Assembly: GCA_949825025.1 (NCBI GenBank)
Contig: OX463784.1
Coordinates: forward strand, 20,578,761 to 20,642,760
From: Siphlonurus alternatus
Taxonomy: Eukaryota > Arthropoda > Insecta > Ephemeroptera > Siphlonuridae
DNA: 64,000 nucleotides
Reading direction: 5' to 3'
The position numbers were made by a program, and so were the translations under genes. The notes below the pieces were generated by a model that saw only the letters and a program-made list of their open reading frames with translations, made no database searches and had not been told where the DNA came from. The stretch's first letter is position 1. The number at the start of each line of letters is the position of its first letter. Shown piece after piece: positions 12,171-25,079 of the stretch.

Positions 12171-12299
12171 ATATTAACAATGTATTTATTTTTTCTGTTC
12201 CAGGTAAGTGCAGCCATATCAGACATGAATAATGCTGTAGCCTATACCGAATTCCAGCAACGGTAACGGTACAAATAATACCTATAAATTGAGAGTGTT

Positions 12300-12545
12300 A
12301 AGATTATAAATAAAGGTTGAGTGGCAGAGTGCATTGACGGGTTCTTGTTAGATCATCAAAGTCAAACGCGGTTAGTACTTGGATGGGTGACCATTTTAAG
12401 TACAAATAGCGTTGTTCCCTCCCTGTGGTAAATTCATTCCACTGCAATGATGCATTTTCACAGCATTTGTGTGTGGTTCTCAAGGCTTTGAACACAAATT
12501 TGGGTGAGAGCATTAAGTGCAGTCATATCAAAAGAGTTTTGGCTC
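12300..12545 (+). mobile_element. 5S-rRNA-headed SINE, diverged
   Basis: The C-box region 'ggttagtacttggatgggtg' followed by 'acc' is nearly identical to canonical eukaryotic 5S rRNA. The upstream head 'ttcttgttagatcatcaaag' is eroded, with a short deletion after 'gtcaaa'. The body includes 'tgtggttctcaaggctttga', matching sibling copies. The minus-strand frame at 12304-12513 is an artefact. Confidence 0.8.
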
Positions 12546-13170
12546 ATCACACTGCGAGGTAACGCCTACAAAAAAACAGTAGTAAAATTCATACGCATTG
12601 TGTCCAGAAGTGTATCTTACAAGTTAGATCAATTGTCAAATAAATTTTCTCCTATCGTTTCGGTTAATAACATTTCGCCGTGAGGTTAGCCTTTAAATCT
12701 GATTATATAATCTTGAATATAAATGTTTTTAATAATATTTTGTCATTGAAGATATCATTTATCCTCTACTAATAATATAATTTTATCATTTTAATACTGA
12801 AAAAGTTGTCTTTAACTTCAAATCGAGATTTTATTCTAGCAAGGTTGAGTTTTTTCTTCTTTACTTTAAATTAAATATTATGAAATTTTATAAACACAAG
12901 ACAGGTATCTTCTTTATAAAGTTTCATCAAAATTAATTCAGTTATGTTCCAAACTTTGTACTTCCAGTAAGTTTCATTATAAATTTTAGTTTCGTATCTA
13001 TTACCATAATATAATATTAACTTACTACGTGAAATGACATGATATTACATTAAAAGTTCAATACATCATTATATTATACCAGGTCAATGCTTCGTTAATT
13101 ATTTGACCTAGTTCTAGTACACGTAGTAAATTGCATCGACCTTAGAATAGAACACATCATTATAGCATGG
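12546..13170. other. AT-rich DNA left of the satellite complex
   Basis: No gene or repeat seen. This is the outside flank of the 17.8-kb complex. Confidence 0.55.
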
Positions 13171-13174
13171 ATAG

Positions 13175-13219
13175 GCTTGTAATAGGGAGTTTTTTAGCAC
13201 GCGCTTTAAAGGGACACGA
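13175..13219 (+). repeat. Left terminal inverted repeat of the satellite complex
   Basis: It aligns with the reverse complement of 30947-30995. The inner ~25 bp agree at all but a few positions; the outer part has small gaps. It reads directly into GGGACA, the motif repeated through the complex. Confidence 0.6.
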
Positions 13220-13229
13220 ATACTGGGTA

Positions 13230-16200
13230 ATGCATACTTGTGGGGACATCTGGGCTTTTGATGGGACATGAGCCAAAGTCCCCACAAAAGCAGGGGACAT
13301 TGTTCGATCAGACAGACTTGTGGGGACATAGTTTTCGATTGGGGCTTTCTGGGGGGACAGGTAAGTGTCCCCTTAAATTCCACTGACAACTGATGAAATA
13401 AGCTAATGTTCATCGACAACTTGTGATATTAGGGTTTTGGATGGAAAAATAAGAGGGTTCATAAAATGTCCGAGGCATGGCGCCTCTGTCAATTCCTGAA
13501 GAAAATAGCTTTCAACGCCGTATTTATGCCCCATAGATGGCATTAGTCTTAGAACACGACCTGAGGATGCCACCAGATACTGTCCGAGCTACAGCCGCTT
13601 CAGTGGTCGGCCCTGCGATGGTCCCCACAAAAGCAATAGAGCACAACAAATTTATCCCTCAATCAATCACCACTCAATCATGCACATGTCAGGTGAAACA
13701 TGTTGTGACTGAAGTCATGTTGTGGGGACATAGTCGCTTAAATAGTCAATGGTTACAAATACTTCAGAGTGAACTTTGATTCACCAAGGTAGAGACCCCA
13801 CAAAAGCTTTTAGTGACAATTCGATCATGTTAATTGCCAGGTGAGACACGTTGTCACTTAAGCCATGTTACGGGGACATGGTCCCTTCAAAAGTCAGTTA
13901 TTGATTCACCAAGGTAGAGACCCCACAAAAGCTTTTAGTGACAATTTGATCATGTTAATTGCCAGGTGAGACACGTTGTCACTTAAGCCATGTTATGGGG
14001 ACATTGTCCCTTAATAAGTCAGGGGTATTAAATTCTTCAGAATGAACATTGATACACCAAGGTAGCGTCCCGGCCCACAAAAGCGTTTAGTGACAATTAG
14101 TTCATGTTAATTGCCAGGTGAGATATGTTGTCACTTAAGCCATGTTATGGGGACAATGTCCCTTTAATAACAAATTCTTCAGAGTGAACTTTGATTCAAC
14201 AAGGTAGAGACCCCACAAAAGCTTTTAGTGACAATTTGATCATGTTAATTGCCAGGTGAGACACGTTGTTACATAAGTAATGTTATGGGGACATTGTCCC
14301 TTTAATAGTCAATAGTTACAAATTCTTCAGAGCGAACTTTGATTCACCAAGGTAGAGACCCCACAAAAGCTTTTAGTGACAATTTGATCATGTTAATTGC
14401 CAGGTGAGACACGTTGTGACTTAAGCCATGTTATGGGGACATTGTCCCTTCAAAAGTCAGTTATTGATTCACGAAGCTAAAGACTTCTCAAAAGTTTTTA
14501 GTGACAATTCGATCATGCTAATTGCCAGGTGAGACACGTTGTGATTTAAGCCATGTTATGGGGACATTGTCCCTGTAATAGTCAATAGTTACAAATTCTT
14601 CAGAGTGAACTTTGATTCACCAAGGTAGAGACCCCACAAAAGCTTTTAGTGACAATTCGATCATGTTAATTGCCAGGTAAGACACGTTGTGACTTAGCCA
14701 TGTTATGGGGACATTGTCCCTTAATAAGTCAGGGGTTTTAAATTCTTCAGAATGAACTTTGATACACCAAGGTAGAGTCCCGGCCCACAAAAGCATTTAA
14801 TGACAATTCGATCAGGTTAATAGCCAGGTGAGATACGTTGTCACTTAAGCCATGTTATGGGGACTTTGTCCCTTCAAAAGTCAGTTATTGATTCACGAAG
14901 CTAGAGACTTCTCAAAAGCTTTTAGTGACAATTCGATCATGCTAATTGCCAGGTGAGACACGTTGTGATTTAAGCCATGTTTTGGGGACATTGTTCCTTT
15001 AATAGTCAATAGTTACAAATTCTTCAGAGCGAACTTTGATTCACCAAGGTAGAGACCCCACAAAAGCTTTTAGTGACAATTTGATCATGTTATTGCCAGG
15101 TGAGACACGTTGTGACTTAAGCCATGTTATGGGGACATTGTACCTTCAAAAGTCAGTTATTGATTCATGAAGCTAGAGACTTCTCAAAAGCTTTTAGCGA
15201 CAATTCGATCATGTTAATTGCCAGGTGAGACACGTTGTGACTTAAGCCATGTTATGGGGACATTGTCCCTTTAATAGTCAATAGTTACAAATTCTTCAGA
15301 GTGAACTTTGATACACCAAGGTAAAGTAAACAAAAAAGCTTTCAGTGACAATTCGATCATGTTAATTGCCAGGTGAGACACGTTGTGCCTTAAGCCATGT
15401 TATGGGGACATTGTCCCTTCAAAAGTCAGTTATTGATAACCGAAGCTAGAGACTTCTCAAAAGCTTTTTGTGGTGACAATTCGATCATGCTAATTGCCAG
15501 GTGAGACACGTTGTGATTTAAGCCATGTTATGGGGACATTGTCCCCTTAATAGTCAATAGTTACAAATTCTTCAGAGTGAACTTTGATTCACCAAGGTAG
15601 AGACCCCACAAAAGCTTTTAGTGACAGTTAGACCATGTTAATTGCCAGGTGAGACACGTTGTGACTTATGTCATGTAATGGGGACATTGTCCCTTTAATA
15701 GTCAATAGTTACAATTTCATTAGAGTGAACTTTGATTCACCAATGTAGAGACCCCACAAAAGCTTTTAGTGACAATTCGATCATGTTAATTGCCAGGTGA
15801 GACACGTTGTGACTTAAGCCATGTTATGGGGACATTGTCCCTTAATAAGTCAGGGGTTTTAAATTCTTCAGAATGAACTTTGATACACCAAGGTTGAGTC
15901 CCGGCCCACAAAAGCATTTATTGACTATTCGATCAGTTTAATAGCCAGGTGAGACACGTTGTTACTTAAGTCATGTTATGGGGACATTGTCCCTTTAAAA
16001 GTCAAATAATACAAATTCTTCAGAGTTAACTTTGATACACCAAGGTAAAGTAAACAAAAAAGCTTTCAGTGACAATTCGATCATGTTAATTGCCAGGTGA
16101 GACACGTTGTCACTTAAGACTTGTTATGGGGACATTGTCCCTTCAAAAGTCAGTTATTGATTCACGAAGCTAGAGACCCCTCAAAAGCTTTTAGTTACAA

Positions 16201-17870
16201 TTCGATCATGCTAATTGCCAGGTGAGACACGTTGTGATTTAAGCCATGTTTTGGGGACATTGTTCCTTTAATAGTCAATAGTTACAAATTCTTCAGAGTG
16301 AACTTTGATTCACTAAGGTAGAGACCCCACAAAAGCTTTTAGTGACAATTGGATCATGTTAATTGCCAGGTGAGACACGTTGTGCCTTAAGCTATGTTAT
16401 GGGGACATTGTCCCTTTAAAAGTCAATAGTTACAATTTATTCAGAGTAAAGTTTGATTTATCAAGGTTAGGTCCACACAAAAGCTTTTAGTGACAATTAG
16501 ACCATGTTAATTGCCAGGTGAGACACGTTGTGACTTAAGCCATGTTATGGGGATATTTTCCCTTTAAAAGTCAGGGGTTACAAATTCTCCACAGTTAACG
16601 TCGATTCACCTAGGCAGAGTCCCCACATAAGCTTTTAGTGACAATTAGACCATGTTAATTGCCAGGTGTAACACGTTGTGACTTAAGTCATGTTATGGGG
16701 ACATTGTCCCTTTAATAGTCAATATATACAAATTCTTCAGAGTGAACTTTGATTCACCAAGGTAAAGTAAACACAAAAGCTTTCAGTGACAATTCAATCG
16801 TGTTAATTGCCAGGTGAGACACGTTGTCACACAAGCCATGTTATGGGGACATTGTCCTTTTAAAAGTCAGTGGTTACAATATATTCAGAGTGAATTTTGA
16901 TTAATCAAGGTAGGGTTCCCACAAAAGTTTTTAGTGACAACTCAATCATGTTGATTGCCAGGTAAAACAAATTGTGACTTAAACCATGAAATGGGGACAT
17001 TGCCTATTAAAAGTCAATAAATTCAAATTCTTCACATTAAACATTGATTACCTTGTAGATATCCCTCAAAAGCTTTAAGTGACGATTCGATCATGTTAAT
17101 TTCAAGGAGGGACACGTCGTGACTTAAGCCATGATATGGGGACATTGTTCCTTTAAAAATCAATAGTTCAAATTCTTCAGAGTGATCTTTGATTCATTAA
17201 ACTAGGGTCCCCTCAAATGCTTTTAAGGCAATTTGATATTGTAATTGCCAGGTGAGACACGTTGTGACTAAAGCCATGTTATAGGGACATTGTCCCTTTA
17301 AAAGTCAGTGGTTACAATTTATTCAGAGTTACCTTTGATTCCCCAAGGTAAAGTCCCCACAAAAGCTTTTTGTGACAATTCGATCATGTTATTTGTCAGG
17401 TAAGACACGTTGTGACTTAAGCCATGTTATGGGGACTTTTTCCCTTTAAATGTCAATAGTTACAAATTCTTCAGAGTGAACTTTGATTCACCAAGGTATT
17501 GTAACCACAAAAACTTTTAATGACAATTCGATATGTTAGTGGCCAGGTGAGGCACGTTGTCACTTAAGCCATGTTATGGGGACATTGTCCCTTAAAATTA
17601 CAAAAGTTACAATTCATTCAGAGTGAAATTGTTTCACCAAGGTGGAGTCCCCACAAAAGCTTTAGTGACAATTCGATCATGTTAATTGCCAGGTAAGACC
17701 CGTTGTGACTTAATTAAGCCATGTTATGTGGACATTGTTACTTTAACAGTAAGTGGTCAACATTTAATCAGATTGATATTTTAGTTAAATATGGTAGGGA
17801 CACCACAATAGCTTTTAGTGACATGTAAATCATGAAGTTGCCAGATGAGATACGTTTTGACTTAACCCAT
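13230..17870 (+). repeat. Satellite family A, plus-oriented array, ~30 monomers
   Basis: The monomer runs 'ttaattgccaggtgagacac', 'gttgtgacttaagccatgtt', 'atggggacattgtcccttta', 'caaattcttcagagtgaact', 'ttgattcaccaaggtagaga', 'ccccacaaaagcttttagtg'. About 30 copies of the GCCAGGT anchor occur between 13.69 and 17.84 kb. Two length classes exist, near 150 bp and near 125 bp. The short one lacks the segment around 'ttcttcagagtgaac'. The first ~450 bp and last ~800 bp are more diverged than the centre. The frame at 13537-13779 is spurious. Confidence 0.93.
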
Positions 17871-19296
17871 GTAATGAGATTAAGTCAAAAATGACGATGA
17901 ATGTCTTTTAGGTCACCCAATTGTCCATTTAGGACTCAGGGAGTTGTACCTGCTTATTTTTTTGAAGATACTAATGCTTTAACGTACACAAAACTAGCGA
18001 CGTGGTGCACCTGAAAAGCAAGGTAACCATCTTATTGCAGAGTCACGATTCGTGCTTCACCTTCGTCTAATTGTTTACCTTGAGTTGGAAACAAGTTCTT
18101 TCTGGAAGCAAGTGCCCCCTCAAAGCGTACCATTTTGCGCAAAAAATTGTGGGAAGGTACGCTTTAAGGGGGCATTTCTGTAGCATTTTCTTTCTACTTT
18201 GTATGTACGTTATTGCTTCCTTTTTTCTGTTGCAATTAGAAAATTGTGGAGGTTTTTAATTTCACCTGGGCTGCGCCAAGTTTTTACAAGATTGCCAGAA
18301 AGTCTATTTTAGGCATACCGACAATGCAGTCAAGGCTCTGAGTTGTGCCCGATTAATTTTGTGGGGACACTCTTCCTTTCACGTACACAATGCTAGTGAC
18401 GTTGAGCACCTGAGAATCTAGGCAATCAATTTATCGCAGAGAAACGATCCGTACTTCGTCTTCGTCTAATTGTTTACCTTGAGTTGTGAGCAAGTTCATT
18501 TCTGGGGACACGTGTCCCTTCAAAGCGTTTCAGCCGACAACATTTTGCGCAAAAAGTTGTAAGAAGGTACGCTTTAAGGGGACAAATCTGTAGCATTTTC
18601 TTTCTACTTCGTATGTACGTTATTGCTTCCTCTTTTTTCTGCTTTAATTAAAAAATTGTGGATTTTTTTAATTTCACCTGGGCAAGGGACAAATTTTTTC
18701 TAAGAGCGCCGGTAAGGCTTTTTGAGGCTAACCGACCATGCAGTCTAGGCTCTGAGTTGTGCCCGATTAATTTTGTGGGGACACTCTTGCTTTCACTTAC
18801 ACAATGCTAGTGACGTTGAGCACCTGAGAAGCTAGGCAATCAATTAACTGCAGAGAAACGGTTCGTACTTTGTCTTCGTCTAATTGTTTACCTTGAGTTG
18901 TGAGCAAGTTTATTTCTGGGGACACGTGTCCCTTCAAAGCGTTTCAGCCGACAACATTTTGCGCAAAAAGTTGTAAGAAGGTACGCTTTAAGGGGACAAA
19001 TCTGTAGCATTTTCTTTCTACTTCGTATGTACGTTATTGCTTCCCCTATTTTCTGCTTTAATTAAAAAATTGTGGATTTTTTTAATTTCACCTGGGCTGG
19101 GACAAATTTTTTCTAAGAGCGCCGGTAAGGCTTTTTGAGGCCAACCGACCATGCAGTCAAGGCTCTGAGTTGTGCCTGATTAATTTTGTGGGGACACTCT
19201 TCCTTTCACGTACACAATGCTAGTGACGTTGAGCACCTGAGAATCTAGGCAATCAATTTATTGCAGGGAAACGATCCGTACTTCGTTTTCGTCTAA

Positions 19297-22200
19297 TTGT
19301 TTACCTTGAGTTGTGAGCAAGTTCATTTCTGGGGACACGTGTCCCTTCAAAGCGTTTCAGCCGACAACATTTTGCGCAAAAAGTTGTGGGAAGTTATGCT
19401 TAAAGGGGACATTTCTGTTGCCTTTTCTCCCTACTTCGTATGTACGTTATTGCTTCCCCTTTTTTCTGCTGTAATTGAAAAATTGTGAAGGTTTTTAAAT
19501 TGACCTGGGCAGGGACAAATTTTTTCTAACAGCGCCGGTAAGGCTTTTTGAGGCCAACCGACCATGCAGTCAAGGCTCTGAGTTGTGCCCGATTAATTTT
19601 GTGGGGACACTCTTGCTTTCACTTACACAATGCTAGTGACGTTGAGCACCTGAGAAGCTAGGCAATCAATTAACTGCAGAGAAACGGTTCGTACTTCGTC
19701 TTCGTCTAATTGTTTACCTTGAGTTGTGAGCAAGTTTATTTCTGGGGACACGTGTCCCTTCAAAGCGTTTGAGCCGACAACATTTTGCGCAAAAAGTTGT
19801 AAGAAGGTACGCTTTAAGGGGACAAATCTGTAGCATTTTCTTTCTACTTCGTATGTACGTTATTGCTTCCTCTTTATTCTGCTTTAATTAAAAAATTGTG
19901 GATTTTTTTAATTTCACCTGGGCTGGGACAAATTTTTTCTAAGAACGCCGGTAAGGCTTTTTGAGGCCAACCGACCATGCAGTCAAGGCTCTGAGTTGTG
20001 CCTGATTAATTTTGTGGGGACACTCTTCCTTTCACGTACACAATGCTAGTGACGTTGAGCACCTGAGAATCTAGGCAATCAATTTATTGCAGGCAAACGA
20101 TCCGTACTTTGTCTTCGTCTAATTGTTTACCTTGAGTTGTGAGCAAGTTCACTTCTGGGGACACGTGTCCCTTCAAAGCGTTTCAGCCGACAACATTTTG
20201 CGCAAAAAGTTGTAAGAAGGTACGCTTTAAGGGGACATATCTGTAGCATTTTCTCCCTATTTCGTATGTACGTTATTGCTTCCCCTTTTTTCTGCTTTAA
20301 TTAAAAAATTGTGGATTTTTTTAATTTCACCTGGGCTGGGACAAATTTTTTCTAAGAGCACCGGTAAGGCTTTTTGAGGCCAACCGACCATGCAGTCAAG
20401 GCTCTGAGTTGTGCCTGATTAATTTTGTGGGGACACTCTTCCTTTCACGTACACAATGCTAGTGACGTTGAGCACCTGAGAATCTAGGCAATCAATTTAT
20501 TGCAGGCAAACGATCCGTACTTTGTCTTCGTCTAATTGTTTACCTTGAGTTGTGAGCAAGTTCACTTCTGGGGACACGTGTCCCTGCAAAGCGTTTCAGC
20601 CGACAACATTTTGCGCAAAAAGTTGTAAGAAGGTACGCTTTAAGGGGACATATCTGTAGCATTTTCTCCCTATTTCGTATGTACGTTATTGCTTCCCCTT
20701 TTTTCTGCTTTAATTAAAAAATTGTGGATTTTTTTAATTTCACCTGGGCTGGGACAAATTTTTTCTAAGAGCGCCAGTAAGGCTTTTTGAGGCCAACCGA
20801 CCATGCAGTCAAGGCTCTGAGTTGTGCCTGATTAATTTTGTGGGGACACTCTTCCTTTCACGTACACAATGCTAGTGTCGTTGATCACCTGAGAATCTAG
20901 GCAATCAATTTATTGCAGGGAAACGATCCGTACTTCGTCTTCGTCTAATTGTTTACCTTGAGTTGTGAGCAAGTTCATTTCTGGGGACACGTGTCCCTTC
21001 AAAGCGTTTCAGCCGACAACATTTTGCGCAAAAAGTTGTAAGAAGGTACGCTTTAAGGGGACAAATCTGTAGCATTTTCTTTCTACTTCGTATGTACGTT
21101 ATTGCTTCCTCTTTTTTCTGCTTTAATTAAAAAATTGTGAATTTTTTTAATTTCACCTGGGCAAGGGACAAATTTTTTCTAAGAGCGCCGGTAAGGCTTT
21201 TTGAGGCTAACCGACCATGCAGTCTAGGCTCTGAGTTGTGCCCGATTAATTTTGTGGGGACACTCTTGCTTTCACTTACACAATGCTAGTGACGTTGAGC
21301 ACCTGAGAAGCTAGGCAATCAATTAACTGCAGAGAAACGGTTCGTACTTCGTCTTCGTCTAATTGTTTACCTTGAGTTGTGAGCAAGTTTATTTCTGGGG
21401 ACACGTGTCCCTTCAAAGCGTTTCAGGCGAAAACATTTTGCGCATAAAGTTGTGGTAAGGTACGTTTTAAGAGGACATTTCTGTAGCATTTTCTTTCTAC
21501 ATCGTATGTACGTTATTGCTTCCCCTTTTTTCTGCTGCAATAAAAAAATTGTGGAGGTTTTTAATTTCACCTGGGCTGGGACAAATTTTTTCTAAGAGCG
21601 CCGGTAAGGCTTTTTGAGGCCAACCGACCATGCAGTCGAGGCTCTGAGTTGTGCCCGATTAATTATGTGGGGACACTCTTGCTTTCACTTACATAATGCT
21701 AGTGACTTTGAGCACCTGAGAAGCTAGGCAATCAATTAACTGCAGAGAAACGGTTCGTACTTCGTCTTCGTCTAATTGTTTACCTTGAGTTGTGAGCAAG
21801 TTTATTTCTGGGGACACGTGTCCCTTCAAAGCGTTTCAGCCGACAACATTTTGCGCAAAAAGTTGTAAGAAGGTACGCTTTAAGGGGACAAATCTGTAGC
21901 ATTTTCTTTCTACTTCGTATGTACGTTATTGCTTCCTCTTTTTTTGCTTTAATTTAAAAATTGTGGATTTTTTTAATTTCACCTGGGCTGGGACAAATTT
22001 TTTCTAAGAGCGCCGGTAAGGCTTTTTGAGGCCAACCGACCATGCAGTCAAGGCTCTGAGTTGTGCCTGATTAATTTTGTGGGGACACTCTTCCTTTCAC
22101 GTACACAATGCTAGTGACGTTGAGCACCTGAGAAGCTAGGCAATCAATTAACTGCAGAGAAACGGTTCGTACTTCGTCTTCGCCTAATTGTTTACCTTGA

Positions 22201-22600
22201 GTTGTGAGCAAGTTTATTTCTGGGGACACGTGTCCCTTCAAAGCGTTTCAGGCGAAAACATTTTGCGCATAAAGTTGTGGTAAGGTACGCTTTAAGAGGA
22301 CATTTCTGTAGCATTTTCTTTCTACATCGTATGTACGTTATTGCTTCCCCTTTTTTCTGCTGCAATAAAAAAATTGTGGAGGTTTTTAATTTCACCTGGG
22401 CTGGGACAAATTTTTTCTAAGAGCGCCGGTAAGGCTTTTTGAGGCCAACCGACCATGCAGTCGTGGCTCTGAGTTGTGCCCGATTAATTTTGTGGGGACA
22501 CTCTTGCTTTCACTTACACAATGCTAGTGACGTTGAGCACCTGAGAAGCTAGGCAATCAATTTATTGCAGGGAAACGATCCGTACTTCGTCTTCGTCTAA
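19297..22600 (+). repeat. Higher-order repeat unit 1 of family B, 8 monomers
   Basis: Monomers can be typed by diagnostic bases. V has GTGGGAAGTTATGC. T has CTTTATTCTGC. C has TTCACTTCTGG with CATATCTG. F has CAAATCTG with CTTTTTTCTGC. K has CAGGCGAAAACA and GCGCATAAAG. L has CTTTAATTTAAA. This unit reads V-T-C-C-F-K-L-K. The phase chosen for the unit start is arbitrary. Confidence 0.85.
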
Positions 22601-25079
22601 TTGTTTACCTTGAGTTGTGAGCAAGTTCATTTCTGGGGACACGTGTCCCTTCAAAGCGTTTCAGCCGACAACATTTTGCGCAAAAAGTTGTGGGAAGTTA
22701 TGCTTAAAGGGGACATTTCTGTTGCCTTTTCTCCCTACTTCGTATGTACGTTATTGCTTCCCCTTTTTTCTGCTGTAATTGAAAAATTGTGAAGGTTTTT
22801 AAATTGACCTGGGCAGGGACAAATTTTTTCTAACAGCGCCGGTAAGGCTTTTTGAGGCCAACCGACCATGCAGTCAAGGCTCTGAGTTGTGCCCGATTAA
22901 TTTTGTGGGGACACTCTTGCTTTCACTTACACAATGCTAGTGACGTTGAGCACCTGAGAAGCTAGGCAATCAATTAACTGCAGAGAAACGGTTCGTACTT
23001 CGTCTTCGTCTAATTGTTTACCTTGAGTTGTGAGCAAGTTTATTTCTGGGGACACGTGTCCCTTCAAAGCGTTTCAGCCGACAACATTTTGCGCAAAAAG
23101 TTGTAAGAAGGTACGCTTTAAGGGGACAAATCTGTAGCATTTTCTTTCTACTTCGTATGTACGTTATTGCTTCCTCTTTATTCTGCTTTAATTAAAAAAT
23201 TGTGGATTTTTTTAATTTCACCTGGGCTGGGACAAATTTTTTCTAAGAGCGCCGGTAAGGCTTTTTGAGGCCAACCGACCATGCAGTCAAGGCTCTGAGT
23301 TGTGCCTGATTAATTTTGTGGGGACACTCTTCCTTTCACGTACACAATGCTAGTGACGTTGAGCACCTGAGAATCTAGGCAATCAATTTATTGCAGGCAA
23401 ACGATCCGTACTTTGTCTTCGTCTAATTGTTTACCTTGAGTTGTGAGCAAGTTCACTTCTGGGGACACGTGTCCCTTCAAAGCGTTTCAGCCGACAACAT
23501 TTTGCGCAAAAAGTTGTAAGAAGGTACGCTTTAAGGGGACATATCTGTAGCATTTTCTCCCTATTTCGTATGTACGTTATTGCTTCCCCTTTTTTCTGCT
23601 TTAATTAAAAAATTGTGGATTTTTTTAATTTCACCTGGGCTGGGACAAATTTTTTCTAAGAGCGCCAGTAAGGCTTTTTGAGGCCAACCGACCATGCAGT
23701 CAAGGCTCTGAGTTGTGCCTGATTAATTTTGTGGGGACACTCTTCCTTTCACGTACACAATGCTAGTGTCGTTGATCACCTGAGAATCTAGGCAATCAAT
23801 TTATTGCAGGGAAACGATCCGTACTTCGTCTTCGTCTAATTGTTTACCTTGAGTTGTGAGCAAGTTCATTTCTGGGGACACGTGTCCCTTCAAAGCGTTT
23901 CAGCCGACAACATTTTGCGCAAAAAGTTGTAAGAAGGTACGCTTTAAGGGGACAAATCTGTAGCATTTTCTTTCTACTTCGTATGTACGTTATTGCTTCC
24001 TCTTTTTTCTGCTTTAATTAAAAAATTGTGGATTTTTTTAATTTCACCTGGGCAAGGGACAAATTTTTTCTAAGAGCGCCGGTAAGGCTTTTTGAGGCTA
24101 ACCGACCATGCAGTCTAGGCTCTGAGTTGTGCCCGATTAATTTTGTGGGGACACTCTTGCTTTCACTTACACAATGCTAGTGACGTTGAGCACCTGAGAA
24201 GCTAGGCAATCAATTAACTGCAGAGAAACGGTTCGTACTTCGTCTTCGTCTAATTGTTTACCTTGAGTTGTGAGCAAGTTTATTTCTGGGGACACGTGTC
24301 CCTTCAAAGCGTTTCAGGCGAAAACATTTTGCGCATAAAGTTGTGGTAAGGTACGTTTTAAGAGGACATTTCTGTAGCATTTTCTTTCTACATCGTATGT
24401 ACGTTATTGCTTCCCCTTTTTTCTGCTGCAATAAAAAAATTGTGGAGGTTTTTAATTTCACCTGGGCTGGGACAAATTTTTTCTAAGAGCACCGGTAAGG
24501 CTTTTTGAGGCCAACCGACCATGCAGTCGAGGCTCTGAGTTGTGCCCGATTAATTTTGTGGGGACACTCTTGCTTTCACTTACATAATGCTAGTGACGTT
24601 GAGCACCTGAGAAGCTAGGCAATCAATTAACTGCAGAGAAACGGTTCGTACTTCGTCTTCGTCTAATTGTTTACCTTGAGTTGTGAGCAAGTTTATTTCT
24701 GGGGACACGTGTCCCTTCAAAGCGTTTCAGCCGACAACATTTTGCGCAAAAAGTTGTAAGAAGGTACGCTTTAAGGGGACAAATCTGTAGCATTTTCTTT
24801 CTACTTCGTATGTACGTTATTGCTTCCTCTTTTTTCTGCTTTAATTTAAAAATTGTGGATTTTTTTAATTTCACCTGGGCTGGGACAAATTTTTTCTAAG
24901 AGCGCCGGTAAGGCTTTTTGAGGCCAACCGACCATGCAGTCAAGGCTCTGAGTTGTGCCTGATTAATTTTGTGGGGACACTCTTCCTTTCACGTACACAA
25001 TGCTAGTGACGTTGAGCACCTGAGAATCTAGGCAATCAATTTATTGCAAGGAAACGATCCGTACTTCGTCTTCGTCTAA
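22601..25079 (+). repeat. Higher-order repeat unit 2 of family B, 6 monomers
   Basis: It reads V-T-C-F-K-L by the same diagnostic bases and is 2479 bp long, six times ~413. Equivalent monomers in units 1 and 2 look nearly identical, whereas adjacent monomers differ at many sites. Confidence 0.87.
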
